Positions 15,027-23,395 of a stretch of 38,614 bases of DNA are shown here, in pieces. The notes under the pieces are model-generated. The model searched no databases. It was given only the letters and a program-made list of their open reading frames with translations, and was not told the DNA's origin. The stretch covers positions 1-38,614 of the forward strand of contig NZ_JAAABI010000009.1 of NCBI RefSeq assembly GCF_009903685.1, in the 5' to 3' direction. Made by a program: the position numbers and the translations under genes. This DNA is from Flagellimonas ochracea. Its GTDB lineage: Bacteria; Bacteroidota; Bacteroidia; Flavobacteriales; Flavobacteriaceae. Positions within the stretch are counted from its first letter, which is position 1. Each line of letters starts with the position of its first letter.

Positions 15027-15188
15027 TCAATCCACTTTTAGTTGTTGATTTCCAGCTTTAAATACTATTACTTCATCTTGAAAGCTATCTATTAAATCTT
15101 TAAAACCAGTTGCGATTTTCATAAAATTGTAAAGAGTATTGGTTTGCTGAAGGATATTAATCAAAAAGGGTGTTTGGTTGATGTTAAA
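15027..15188 (-). pseudogene. Orphan C-terminal coding fragment
   Basis: One minus-strand frame stays open for 53 codons between a TAG at 15189-15191 and a TGA at 15027, and reads like real protein: NINQTPFLINILQQTNTLYN, then MKIATGFKDLIDSFQDEVIV and FKAGNQQLKVD. The only ATG would give 31 residues (15027-15122). It is most simply the tail of a gene cut off when the recombinase module or the next gene was inserted. The family is unknown. Confidence 0.35.
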
Positions 15189-15193
15189 CTAAA

Positions 15194-15679
15194 TTGATCA
15201 TCATATATTTGTTTACAGTGAGATTCTCAAAATATAAAAAGCGTCAAATTCGATTCTTGGAATTATGGAAGTTTCAGTTTTGGTCATTCAAGATTTATAT
15301 TATTTCCGAATTAGGCATTGAATGGGACAGCAAGTATATTTTGATTGCAAAAGAAATCGTGAAGAGTGAAATACCCAAGATTGAAAAAGAGGATGAACAC
15401 CACCGCACTGGATTTATAACAATTCATCTTGCTAAGTCATTTAATCAAATAATATTTGATTGGTGGGCATCTGAGAACGAATTAAGGCATTTGGTTTTTA
15501 AGGCATACCCCGAGGATCCGTTTGATTTTAAGAACATCACTTCTTCAGGTAAAGCGTTCTGCATTTGGGAATTAAAGGTAATTGGATTTGAAAGGGATAG
15601 CTGGTGCAATCATATTTTAAAAAAGGTCCACCCTAGTTTTGACAAATATATTAATGAGGTTTTGGATACAGACGAGTAG
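15194..15679 (+). CDS. Hypothetical protein with a conserved C-terminal WELxVIGFER block
   Basis: The protein has up to 161 residues. KRQIRFLELWKFQFWSFKIY opens the domain, with TGFITIHLAKSFNQIIFDWW in the middle and AFCIWELKVIGFERDSWCNHIL near the end. This word pattern is familiar to me from uncharacterised bacterial proteins of about 150 residues, without an assigned function. It appears soluble. The start is uncertain: TTG at 15194 is the longest, and GTG at 15218 would begin the protein at VRFSKYKK, which looks more natural. Its 5' end runs up to the orphan fragment on the other strand. Confidence 0.55.
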   Translation: MIIIYLFTVRFSKYKKRQIRFLELWKFQFWSFKIYIISELGIEWDSKYILIAKEIVKSEIPKIEKEDEHHRTGFITIHLAKSFNQIIFDWWASENELRHLVFKAYPEDPFDFKNITSSGKAFCIWELKVIGFERDSWCNHILKKVHPSFDKYINEVLDTDE

Positions 15680-15998
15680 CTACGGTGTTTTGAATATTTA
15701 TTTACTCCAAATAACTTGCCGATTTGACAAACGGATTATTTTGAGAACTCAGTTATACATATAACATCAACTTTTCATCACTTAGGCCTTTCTTTCAACT
15801 GTTATGACAAATAAATTTTATAAAGCATTTACGATAAACTCCCAATGTTATTGGTGAAGCCTTAAATTATTAATAAGAAATCGAATCATTTAGGTCAGAA
15901 CTGTGCTATATTTATATAGTCTTGATTTAAAACCGGCCTGCCTTATTTCAACATTTTGCTGTGATACAGATAACTCCAATTTTCATTACACAATCTGA
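15680..15998. other. Gene-free stretch before the sigma factor gene
   Basis: About 320 nt with no supportable frame on either strand. It should contain the promoter of the sigma factor gene, but no clear -33/-7 pair or operator could be assigned. Confidence 0.35.
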
Positions 15999-16805
15999 AT
16001 GACACATTTAGAAAGATATCAAAAAGAATACCTTTCATTTCAAGAAGAACTGAAATCATTTGTTTATAGAGTCATTACTCATAAACAGGAGACAGAGGAC
16101 ATTGTCCAGGAAACCTATATCAAGGCCTTTAAGAAAATAGACACATTTAAAGGAAAATCGTCTTTTAAGACTTGGGTTTTTGCCATTGCCATAAATCTTG
16201 CCAAAGATAGTTTAAGGGCCAGACAAAGATGGGGAGAGGATTGGATGGAGCTTGTGAAAGATGCACATGTTCAAGACGAAAGGTTGTTGAAAAAGAAGTA
16301 TGAGGTCTCACAAAATTCAGAACATGGAAAATTTGTTATCAGAGAGCATATCAGCTATTGTTTTAATTGTGTGACCAAAACATTGCTTTTGCCCAATCAA
16401 ATTTGTTTGTTGCTGAAGGAGATTTATTCATTCAAGGTCAGTGAGATAATGGTCATTACAGGATTCAGGGAGGGAAAAGTAAAGCATGCCATAGCTGATG
16501 CCAGAAAAGATATGACGCGGATTTTTGAAAAAAGGTGCGCACTCATCAATAAAAAGGGGATTTGTCATCAATGTACAGGACTCAATAAAATATACAACCC
16601 TGAACAAGATACGTACATCGAAGCCAATAAACTTAAAATGGTCAAGGAAGCTGCAAACAAGAATTATGAAGAATTGTTGAACCTCCGACTACAACTGGCC
16701 AAAAGCATCAATCCATTAAATTCTGAAGGCACAGACCTTCACAATTACCTTATTGAAAACTCTCCGGCTTGGGCCAAAATGCAAAAGGCCAAGGTTGATT
16801 CTTAA
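15999..16805 (+). CDS. ECF-type RNA polymerase sigma factor with cysteine-rich region 4 and C-terminal extension
   Basis: At 268 residues it is longer than the usual ECF factor (about 180). Region 2 is clear: TEDIVQETYIKAFKKIDTF (about 32-50) and SSFKTWVFAIAINLAKDSLR (54-73). Region 4 is present but unusual: it begins with a CFNC pair before TKTLLLPNQICLLLKEIYSF and ends with RCALINKKGICHQC before TGLN. Five cysteines in this arrangement could bind zinc or sense redox state (inference). A tail of about 70 helical residues follows. No anti-sigma gene is adjacent. Likely targets are unknown; the downstream VOC and membrane genes on the same strand are candidates. Confidence 0.85.
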   Translation: MTHLERYQKEYLSFQEELKSFVYRVITHKQETEDIVQETYIKAFKKIDTFKGKSSFKTWVFAIAINLAKDSLRARQRWGEDWMELVKDAHVQDERLLKKKYEVSQNSEHGKFVIREHISYCFNCVTKTLLLPNQICLLLKEIYSFKVSEIMVITGFREGKVKHAIADARKDMTRIFEKRCALINKKGICHQCTGLNKIYNPEQDTYIEANKLKMVKEAANKNYEELLNLRLQLAKSINPLNSEGTDLHNYLIENSPAWAKMQKAKVDS

Positions 16806-17028
16806 ATTACGTTTTCAGAAATTGTCTCATGGCCCTTTTCAATCATCGAAGTTGGAAGCCATAGCTTACCTATCTCACTGAAGTAAAAAAACATGTCACG
16901 AATCCCATATTGATTTAAAAGCCATCGGCATTTAACATGTTAATTATACATTAGTTAACAAGAATATCGTCCGTTTTTTGTTTCTCAGGCGTCTAAATAC
17001 AAAACAGTATCAATTTAAAATCATCAAG

Positions 17029-17400
17029 ATGAAAAATGTAATAAACTGGTTTGCCTTGCCATCTTCCGACTTTAATAGGGCGATTAATTTTTATAGCCAT
17101 GTTTTGGGCATAGAAATGATGACCATTCCTAGCCCGGATGGATTTCAAAATACCTTTTTTTCAAATCCACAAAATAGAGGGGTCAGTGGAGCAATTAGCT
17201 CGAATCCAGCGATAAAACCAAGCGCTGAGGGTACTACGATCTATTTTGATGTAAATGGTAGGCTAGACGCAATACTAGAAAGGGTTGCCCAAAATGGTGG
17301 TCATATTGCAGTGGCAAAGACCAAGATTGACGAGTTTGGAAACATCGCTTTGGTCATTGATACCGAAGGTAATCTAATAGGATTCCATTCCGCTTCGTAG
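17029..17400 (+). CDS. VOC family protein (glyoxalase-like)
   Basis: From ATG at 17029 the protein has 123 residues, matching the start of the fold (MKNVINWFALPSSDFNRAIN); the longer frame upstream has no fold support. FYSHVLGIEM, TTIYFDVNGRLDAILERVAQ and the closing EFGNIALVIDTEGNLIGFHS are typical of glyoxalase-like VOC proteins. Only some metal-ligand positions are present, so it may bind rather than convert its ligand. It lies 220 nt after the sigma factor gene. In Bacteroidota such genes often lie near DoxX or sigma genes, but the substrate is unknown. It differs clearly from the VOC gene at 4132. Confidence 0.85.
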   Translation: MKNVINWFALPSSDFNRAINFYSHVLGIEMMTIPSPDGFQNTFFSNPQNRGVSGAISSNPAIKPSAEGTTIYFDVNGRLDAILERVAQNGGHIAVAKTKIDEFGNIALVIDTEGNLIGFHSAS

Positions 17401-17462
17401 ATACCCTTGGATACAAAATCAAATTTTTAATTCTCTTACAATTTAATTTAAATTCCATTAAA

Positions 17463-17798
17463 ATGAATATACTTTTATCTATAGTTATGTTGTTATCGGT
17501 GGCTGGAGGTCTTTACCTAGCTACACAAATTTTAACAAACAAAAAACCACCTTTATCCGCAGCCAATATCCATGGCTTTATAGGGCTAGCGGTTTTGATA
17601 GTCTTGGCAATACAAGCGTATTCCATGAACAAACTTGAATTGTGGATCGCATTGGGCATGTTGATTATTGCCTCTCTTGGCGGATTATATTTGGTAAACA
17701 ACCAAAAAAAGGGTGAACTGGGCCCAAAGTCTGCCGTGTACATCCATGGTATTTTCGCCATAATTGCAATTGTTTTGACATTAATCTCAATTTGGTGA
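17463..17798 (+). CDS. Small integral membrane protein, 111 aa
   Basis: Four hydrophobic segments (about residues 2-22, 38-55, 60-78 and 91-110) make up almost the whole protein. Two similar halves, each with an I-H-G motif (ANIHGFIGL and VYIHGIFAI), suggest an internal duplication. The function is unknown. The gene starts 62 nt after the VOC gene and ends 2 nt before the ATG of the DUF2461 gene, so they are probably one transcript. Confidence 0.7.
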   Translation: MNILLSIVMLLSVAGGLYLATQILTNKKPPLSAANIHGFIGLAVLIVLAIQAYSMNKLELWIALGMLIIASLGGLYLVNNQKKGELGPKSAVYIHGIFAIIAIVLTLISIW

Positions 17799-17800
17799 TT

Positions 17801-18466
17801 ATGGCCTATTTTGATGAAGATTTTCTAAAATTTTTTAAGGAACTGGCGGAATCCAATAGCAAAGAATGGTTTGATCTCAACAGAAAAAGATATTTGAAGT
17901 CAGTTAAGGAACCTTTTAAATCATTTACCTTGGAACTGATAAACGCTTTGCAAAGTTTGTATCCAAAAATTGATTTGTCAAGCAAATATTCAATAATGCG
18001 AATCAATAGGGATGTGCGTTTTACCAAGGATAAAACACCTTATAAAACACACATGTCCGCCATTGTTCTTCCACATGGCAAAAAGGATAAATCCAGACCT
18101 GGGTTCTATATTCAAGCCAGTCACAAAGATGTTCGTGTCTATTCAGGGGCGCACAACCTAGAAAAAGAGCAATTGTTCGCTATCCGTAACTATATTACCG
18201 AAAATATTCACGAATTCAATACATTGATCAAGGAAAAGTCTTTCGTGGAAACCTTTGGTGAGATTCAAGGCGACAAGCATAAGAGAATACCGCCCGAGTT
18301 CAGAGAGGCGGCTTCGATTCAACCTTTGATCAGGAACAAGGAATTCTATTGGTACTTTAAACTTAAGGCAGAGGAATTGTTGGAAGATAATTTGATAGAT
18401 GTTCTTATTGATAGATACACCAATTGTTTGCCCGTTAATGCCTTTTTTAAAAAAACTCTATCATAA
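17801..18466 (+). CDS. DUF2461 family protein
   Basis: The 221-residue protein is of the TIGR02453/DUF2461 type. It starts with FDEDFLKFFKELAESNSKEWFDLNRKRY, has the family block KYSIMRINRDVRFTKDKTPYKTHMSA (about 63-88) and the GFYIQASHKDVRVYSGAHNLE segment. The biochemical role of the family is not known; it is cytosolic and widespread. ATG at 17801 is used because the frame's earlier TTG lies inside the preceding gene. It is probably co-transcribed with the small membrane protein before it. Confidence 0.85.
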   Translation: MAYFDEDFLKFFKELAESNSKEWFDLNRKRYLKSVKEPFKSFTLELINALQSLYPKIDLSSKYSIMRINRDVRFTKDKTPYKTHMSAIVLPHGKKDKSRPGFYIQASHKDVRVYSGAHNLEKEQLFAIRNYITENIHEFNTLIKEKSFVETFGEIQGDKHKRIPPEFREAASIQPLIRNKEFYWYFKLKAEELLEDNLIDVLIDRYTNCLPVNAFFKKTLS

Positions 18467-18488
18467 TCTTAATAAAAGCTATTTGTAC

Positions 18489-19139
18489 ATGGAGCTCAAG
18501 AATAATATCACACTTACTTTTTTAGTTTTAATCATAATTTTTTTAATAGCCACTCATGATGTGAGAGGGCAGTTACACTCTGAAAATTTTGATGGTTTTT
18601 ACATTGGATTAACCTCTGGTATTCAGAACATTTTTGCTGGTTCACTCATACAAGGAGAAGATATATTGGCACAAGACTCAAGATTTGTTTTGGAAATCCC
18701 CATAGGTTTTAGAAAACAAATAGTCAATGACCGCCTATTGATAGGTGGAGAGGTACATTACGGTTTTGCTGATGGCAATTTAAAACACATTGATATGGAA
18801 CGGGAGTTAGTGATTGACTACAATTTCAAATCACAATATGGTTTTGGTATTACTTTGGGTTATGTCATTGGGAACAAAAAGAATTACTTGTTGTATGTCT
18901 ATGGTAACGAAACCAAAAGGAAATTTGATAATTCAATACTTAGTAGTAATGTTTCGTTTTCCCAAAAGGACAAGCAGGGAATGCTGCGTTATGGCTTAGG
19001 ATTTGAGTGGGCATTCTTCAAGAAATTGCATGCAAGATTGAGCGCGGGCAAATTACGTGTGGATTTTGGAGATATTCAAACCAATATTGATGTTGAAGAT
19101 CAATTGGATTACAATATAGGTTTATTATATCAGTTTTAA
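18489..19139 (+). CDS. Outer-membrane beta-barrel protein
   Basis: From ATG at 18489 the 216-residue protein has a signal peptide (LTLTFLVLIIIFLIATHDVRGQ, cut near the last Gln) and then alternating amphipathic strands: FYIGLTSGIQN, RLLIGGEVHYGF, YGFGITLGYVIG, MLRYGLGFEWAF, and a final YNIGLLYQF that ends in Phe, the classic outer-membrane assembly signal. It resembles small porin-like barrels with 8-10 strands. The longer frame from 18399 would overlap the DUF2461 gene and hide the signal peptide, so it is rejected. Confidence 0.8.
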   Translation: MELKNNITLTFLVLIIIFLIATHDVRGQLHSENFDGFYIGLTSGIQNIFAGSLIQGEDILAQDSRFVLEIPIGFRKQIVNDRLLIGGEVHYGFADGNLKHIDMERELVIDYNFKSQYGFGITLGYVIGNKKNYLLYVYGNETKRKFDNSILSSNVSFSQKDKQGMLRYGLGFEWAFFKKLHARLSAGKLRVDFGDIQTNIDVEDQLDYNIGLLYQF

Positions 19140-19244
19140 CGTTATGATGTTATTTTCCCAAATCACCTAATTATTGAATTGTCTAAAAGCATCACCAGAT
19201 ATGTTCATAATTTTATATTATTCCTGAATCAAGAAGCGAATCGC

Positions 19245-20183
19245 TTATCTTATGTACTGATATTCTATTTTTATTATTTGTCCATATTCGTATTCATCAG
19301 TTTCATAGTTTCTTTGTGCAAATATGTATTTTCCATCTCGTGAAAAAGACGCTTGAATAAAAGAATTTTGGTTTTCAGAGATTTTTTCAAGGTTGCTATT
19401 TTTTAAATTAATTGAATACAATTGTCCTTTGTTTGGAACTCCGCCTCTATTTGATGTAAAGAAAATTTTTTTACTTGAGGGGTGCCAAAAAGGCCATCCA
19501 TCAAATGCATCTGAGTTAGAAAGGTTTCTTAGGTCAGAACCATCGACATTCATTAAATACACTTCAGAATTATAATCACTTGGTTTCAGGCTCCAATTCA
19601 ATGCCTTCTCTTTTTCAGCGAGCCTGAACAGAATCTTGTTTCCATCTGGAGAATAACTAGGGTAAGTGGCGATGGATTTAAAAGAGGTATGTTGTTTCAA
19701 ATTACCTCCATCCAAATCCATCGTGTATATCTCATGATATTGTAAAACCCATGCAATAGATAAATCCGGGGTTGATCTTGGCGAGTTAAAAATGATTCTC
19801 CTTCCATCTGGTGAGAACTTTGGGTGGCTGTCATCACCTAATATATTGGTTAGTCTGACTTGATTGCCGCCATCAGCATTCATTATATAAATCTCGCTGT
19901 CATTATCCCTTTCCGAGGCAAATACAATTCTAGAACCGTCTGGAGACCAAACTGGGGTGTAATTTCCGCCTTGTGAATTTGTCAATGGAATGATATTGTC
20001 CCCTTCGTTATTACTTTTATATATTTGATAAATGCCCGTCCTATTGGAGGAAAACAGGATTTCACCAGTTGCTGGACTCTCCATTGGATAGGAGTCAACT
20101 ACCGAGGTGATTATTTTGAAATCATTTTGTCCATTAATTACACTTATAATAAATAAAGAGCAAAAGGTAACTATTAATTTCAT
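19245..20183 (-). CDS. TolB-like PD40 beta-propeller protein, exported
   Basis: The 312-residue protein has a signal peptide (MKLIVTFCSLFIISVINGQ) and about six PD40 repeats, for example TPVWSPDGSRIVFASERD, SHPKFSPDGRRIIFNSPRS, TYPSYSPDGNKILFRL and GWPFWHPSSKKIFFTSNRG. This is the propeller seen in TolB, but without the N-terminal TolB domain. Such proteins act in the periplasm or outer membrane and bind proteins or glycans; the partner is unknown. It is the last gene of a four-gene minus-strand operon, 29 nt after a second PD40 gene to which it is clearly similar, so the pair probably arose by duplication. Confidence 0.85.
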   Translation of the reverse strand: MKLIVTFCSLFIISVINGQNDFKIITSVVDSYPMESPATGEILFSSNRTGIYQIYKSNNEGDNIIPLTNSQGGNYTPVWSPDGSRIVFASERDNDSEIYIMNADGGNQVRLTNILGDDSHPKFSPDGRRIIFNSPRSTPDLSIAWVLQYHEIYTMDLDGGNLKQHTSFKSIATYPSYSPDGNKILFRLAEKEKALNWSLKPSDYNSEVYLMNVDGSDLRNLSNSDAFDGWPFWHPSSKKIFFTSNRGGVPNKGQLYSINLKNSNLEKISENQNSFIQASFSRDGKYIFAQRNYETDEYEYGQIIKIEYQYIR

Positions 20184-20212
20184 TTTTCAATTTTTTGTGG
20201 ATTAATTCAATC

Positions 20213-21094
20213 TTATTTGTCTAGGTATACTATGTAAATATCCATTACCGTCGATGTTATGTATCTGTCAAAACTTATTTTCTTTCCATCAAAGGACCAG
20301 TAGGGGCGTGTATCCAAATGGGGACTGCTCACTAATCTTTTAATCCCGCTGCCATCGGCATTAATAATATGTATTTGACGAATTCCAGTTCTTTCAGAAG
20401 TGAAAACTATTTTTGAGCCGTCCGGAGACCAATATGGCCATTCATCTGAGTGTGCTTTACTGTTGGTCAAATTTTTTTCGTTCGTGCCGTTAGCGTCCAT
20501 TATGAAAATGTCACCCTTACGTTCTTTAGAAACTTCGTCATAAATCCATTTGACGAACACTATTTTGGAAGCATCGGGTGACCACCATGCATTTGTTCTC
20601 ATTTCTCGTGGGTCAGTCAACCTCTCGGTATTACCTCCATTTACATTCATACTATAGATTGCAAAACTGTCTTGATTTTCCCTGTTAGAATTGAAGAGCA
20701 AGGAATTTCCATTTGGATGCCATGTCGGATGAATGTCTTTTGATGGGTGATTTGTAATGTTTGTCAAATTACCACCATCCGGAGACATCATCATTATTTC
20801 ATCATTTCCCAAAGCGTTCGATACAAAGACGATTTTGGAGCCGTTTGGTGCCCAAATAGGAGTGTCATCGTCACCTGAATGATAAGTTAATCTGGTCACC
20901 TTGTTTGTAGCCAAATCTCGTCTGTAGACTTGCCAGTTGCCAGAAAAATTAGCCGTATACAAAAGTTCTTTATCATCAGGTGACCAAGATGCATTATCAT
21001 TGGCTAAAAGCCCTATTTTCTTTATTGAATCATGCTGCTGCCCAAAGCATAAGAAGCTAAAAGGGAAAATAACACTGAAAACGATTTTTTTCAT
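20213..21094 (-). CDS. TolB-like PD40 beta-propeller protein, exported (paralogue)
   Basis: From ATG at 21094 the 293-residue protein starts with a signal peptide (MKKIVFSVIFPFSFLCFGQQ); the longer frame to 21166 adds an arginine-rich stretch with no signal features. Six PD40 repeats can be counted: ASWSPDDKELLYTANF, TPIWAPNGSKIVFVSN, IHPTWHPNGNSLLFNSN, NAWWSPDASKIVFVKW, EWPYWSPDGSKIVFTSER and TRPYWSFDGKKISFDR. That would close a six-bladed propeller. It lies between the LytTR gene and its paralogue in the same operon. Confidence 0.85.
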   Translation of the reverse strand: MKKIVFSVIFPFSFLCFGQQHDSIKKIGLLANDNASWSPDDKELLYTANFSGNWQVYRRDLATNKVTRLTYHSGDDDTPIWAPNGSKIVFVSNALGNDEIMMMSPDGGNLTNITNHPSKDIHPTWHPNGNSLLFNSNRENQDSFAIYSMNVNGGNTERLTDPREMRTNAWWSPDASKIVFVKWIYDEVSKERKGDIFIMDANGTNEKNLTNSKAHSDEWPYWSPDGSKIVFTSERTGIRQIHIINADGSGIKRLVSSPHLDTRPYWSFDGKKISFDRYITSTVMDIYIVYLDK

Positions 21095-21187
21095 TTCTGA
21101 ATACCATTTAAAGCAAAATCGCAAAAAGTGTCTAGTAAAATAAAATAATGCAGGGAACGTACGCATTTTTGGTAATGAATGGAATAA

Positions 21188-22000
21188 CTAATACCCAGTT
21201 TGATCTAGAATGGTTTTGAGTACTTTCTTATATGTGCGACTTACCGCGTGGGTATCGCCGTTGGCCATTAAAACTTCAAATCCTTGACTTGACTTTTTCC
21301 GTAGTTCGTGTAAATACTTTAGATTAATAATTGCTGAGCGATGTATTTGAACAAAGTTTTCTCTTGGCAACGATTTCAACATGTTTTTTAGACCACGTCT
21401 GACCAAGAATTTACCCCTGGAACTGTGAAAAGTAATATAGTATCCGTTCGCCGAAATCCAAAAAATATCATTCAATTGTAAAAATACCTCCTTTGTCCCA
21501 TTTTTAACATGAATGCTTGAAATCGCTGGTTTGCTTTTAAGATTCCCGGTGGTAGAATTGATGAAATAGATTGTTAAGGATATAAGTACAAAAACGTCTA
21601 TCAAGGTCCAGAAAATAAAAAAATAAGGAAAGACTCCGTATTTTGATTCTTGAGCCTTCGAATAAGGACTAAAAAAACTACTATAGCCAACGAACCAAAG
21701 CCAATGAAAAAGTAGAATGAAAATATACAAAGTAAAAATGGAAAGAAATCTTTCGGAACCATTGCTTTTGAGGAATTTCTTTATCTTCCTTTCTAGAAGA
21801 ACAACAAATATCCAGGGAAGCCAGATAATCAATTGCCAAAAGAAAACTTGGATGAAATTGACTTCATGCTTTCCAGGAGCTTCTCTCCAATAAATTAGTA
21901 TTGAAATAATTATGGAGAATAAGAATATGATGATTGACATTTTTGTCAAAAAAGAACGATTGCCTAGTTTCCATAAAGTCTTTTGCTTTGAGAAATTCAT
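21188..22000 (-). CDS. Membrane-bound LytTR-type transcription regulator
   Basis: The 270-residue protein has four hydrophobic segments (about residues 21-37, 50-68, 86-105 and 124-147) and a C-terminal LytTR DNA-binding domain (about 165-265). The domain shows KEVFLQLNDIFWISANGYYITFH, RRGLKNMLKSLPRENFVQIHRSAIINLKYL and MANGDTHAVSRTYKKVL, which are standard LytTR wording. It therefore senses something through the membrane and binds DNA directly, without a separate kinase. It starts 1 nt after the Kelch lipoprotein gene ends, and two exported propeller proteins follow, so it may regulate this operon itself. Confidence 0.9.
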   Translation of the reverse strand: MNFSKQKTLWKLGNRSFLTKMSIIIFLFSIIISILIYWREAPGKHEVNFIQVFFWQLIIWLPWIFVVLLERKIKKFLKSNGSERFLSIFTLYIFILLFHWLWFVGYSSFFSPYSKAQESKYGVFPYFFIFWTLIDVFVLISLTIYFINSTTGNLKSKPAISSIHVKNGTKEVFLQLNDIFWISANGYYITFHSSRGKFLVRRGLKNMLKSLPRENFVQIHRSAIINLKYLHELRKKSSQGFEVLMANGDTHAVSRTYKKVLKTILDQTGY

Positions 22001-22001
22001 T

Positions 22002-22949
22002 CTATAGCTTAAATACTATTGTTTTATCATGAAAAGCCCCATCAAAACCAGTACTACCACCAAACAAAAAAAATCTTCTTTTGAAAGGATCAAAAACCAT
22101 TGCACCAGACAATCTGCCCTCCAGAGATTTTCTCATATGAATCTCTTGCCACTTCCCTTTTGAGTAATACCAAAGTTCATCAGAGGCCTTTGCAGAACCA
22201 TCCCAACCTCCAAAAACAACCAAATTACCTCTGTCATCAAATTGCATCGTGTGTGCCATTCGAGGAGATGGGCCGTTCGGCACACTTAATTTTTTCCATG
22301 TATCCCCGTCAAATGACCAAAAATCATTTAATAGATTTACACCATCATGTCCACCAAACATATAGACAAGATTGGATTTCGAATCATACGCCAGGGAATG
22401 GCCAAACCTTTTGGGTGGATTGGTTGAGTTAAGTAACTTCCAGTTGTTTTGATAAAAAATCCATGTGTCGCCAAACACTTTGTCCTTGTTTCTTCCCCCA
22501 AAAAGGACAACCTTCTCTAACTTATTGAAAAAAACCAATTGATGGGAACTACGGTTCTCAGGCCCATCGATTTTTAAGTTTGACCACATATTGTCTTCGT
22601 AAATCCAAGTACTATCTAAATCTATACGAAGATTGGATTTTTCATCTTGAAATGTTCGTCCGCCAAACAAAAAAATTATATCAGAATCTCCTAATTTCAC
22701 GTAGCTATGATCCCAAATTTTTATGGGAAAACTCCCGGACAAATTCCATTGATTTTTATCCCAAATCCAAAAGTCATTAAATGAGTTCTCGTTATTCTTA
22801 CCTCCAATCAAACAGATATTTCCATTATCGTAGACAAGATTGTTAACATATCTTGGACTTGGTCCGGAACTGGATATTTTTGATAAACTCGGACCACATG
22901 AGCTAATGGCCAAATAGATGGTGGTTATTATTACAAGAATTCCTTTCAT
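22002..22949 (-). CDS. Kelch-repeat lipoprotein
   Basis: From ATG at 22949 the 315-residue protein has a lipoprotein signal (MKGILVIITTIYLAISSC, Cys18 in ISSC). About five Kelch repeats follow with the G-G pattern: NICLIGGKNNENSFNDFWIW, IIFLFGGRTF, VVLFGGRNKDKVFGDTWIF, LVYMFGGHDGVNLLNDFWSF, LVVFGGWDGSAKASDELWYY and a last FFLFGGSTGFDG. Kelch propellers bind proteins or sugars. It is the first gene of the operon with the LytTR regulator and two PD40 propellers. Anchored in the envelope, it could feed a signal to the regulator, but this is inference. Confidence 0.85.
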   Translation of the reverse strand: MKGILVIITTIYLAISSCGPSLSKISSSGPSPRYVNNLVYDNGNICLIGGKNNENSFNDFWIWDKNQWNLSGSFPIKIWDHSYVKLGDSDIIFLFGGRTFQDEKSNLRIDLDSTWIYEDNMWSNLKIDGPENRSSHQLVFFNKLEKVVLFGGRNKDKVFGDTWIFYQNNWKLLNSTNPPKRFGHSLAYDSKSNLVYMFGGHDGVNLLNDFWSFDGDTWKKLSVPNGPSPRMAHTMQFDDRGNLVVFGGWDGSAKASDELWYYSKGKWQEIHMRKSLEGRLSGAMVFDPFKRRFFLFGGSTGFDGAFHDKTIVFKL

Positions 22950-23000
22950 GCCCTTTATTTTTTTATGATTTAAGTTAGAAAAATTGAAGTAATAGAACAA

Positions 23001-23395
23001 AGCAAAGGTTGCTGTTCATTACCAAGATCAATACGACTCACTGCAAGCAAAAACAAATTGACATTACTTTGAGGGTAAAAATCCATACCCCCTTCTGAAT
23101 TACCATTCCCAAAATGTATTTTATCAACTTTGTCTTATTATAGAGTAATAAGTCCTGAAAAACCTAAATGCGTGCTGTAAGTTTTGGCATTTCAATAGAT
23201 GCTCACCCTACAGCTCCAAATAAATGGAAGCTGAAAAAGGTGAATCGAATAAGGCCGCATTGGTATTTACTATTCTTGGTTTCGAAAAAGAAAAAATAGA
23301 ATTTTCTGAATATCGGCCAGTTTCCGAGACAGATTGATAACGAGAGCTGGCTTTCCAAAATAGGTTCCCTATAGCAGAATAACTGGATATACTTC
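23001..23395. other. Gene-free spacer between the Kelch and TonB-receptor genes
   Basis: It has no supportable frame. It holds the promoter of the Kelch operon (not assigned) and, at 23326-23367, the most diverged copy of the dispersed repeat described at 27536. Confidence 0.4.
23326..23367 (+). repeat. Dispersed repeat, diverged copy 1
   Basis: These 42 nt match 27547-27588 at about 34 positions without gaps, starting with GAGACAGATT and ending with CCAAAATAGGTTC. The copy lies 29 nt beyond the stop codon of the TonB-receptor gene. Confidence 0.45.
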
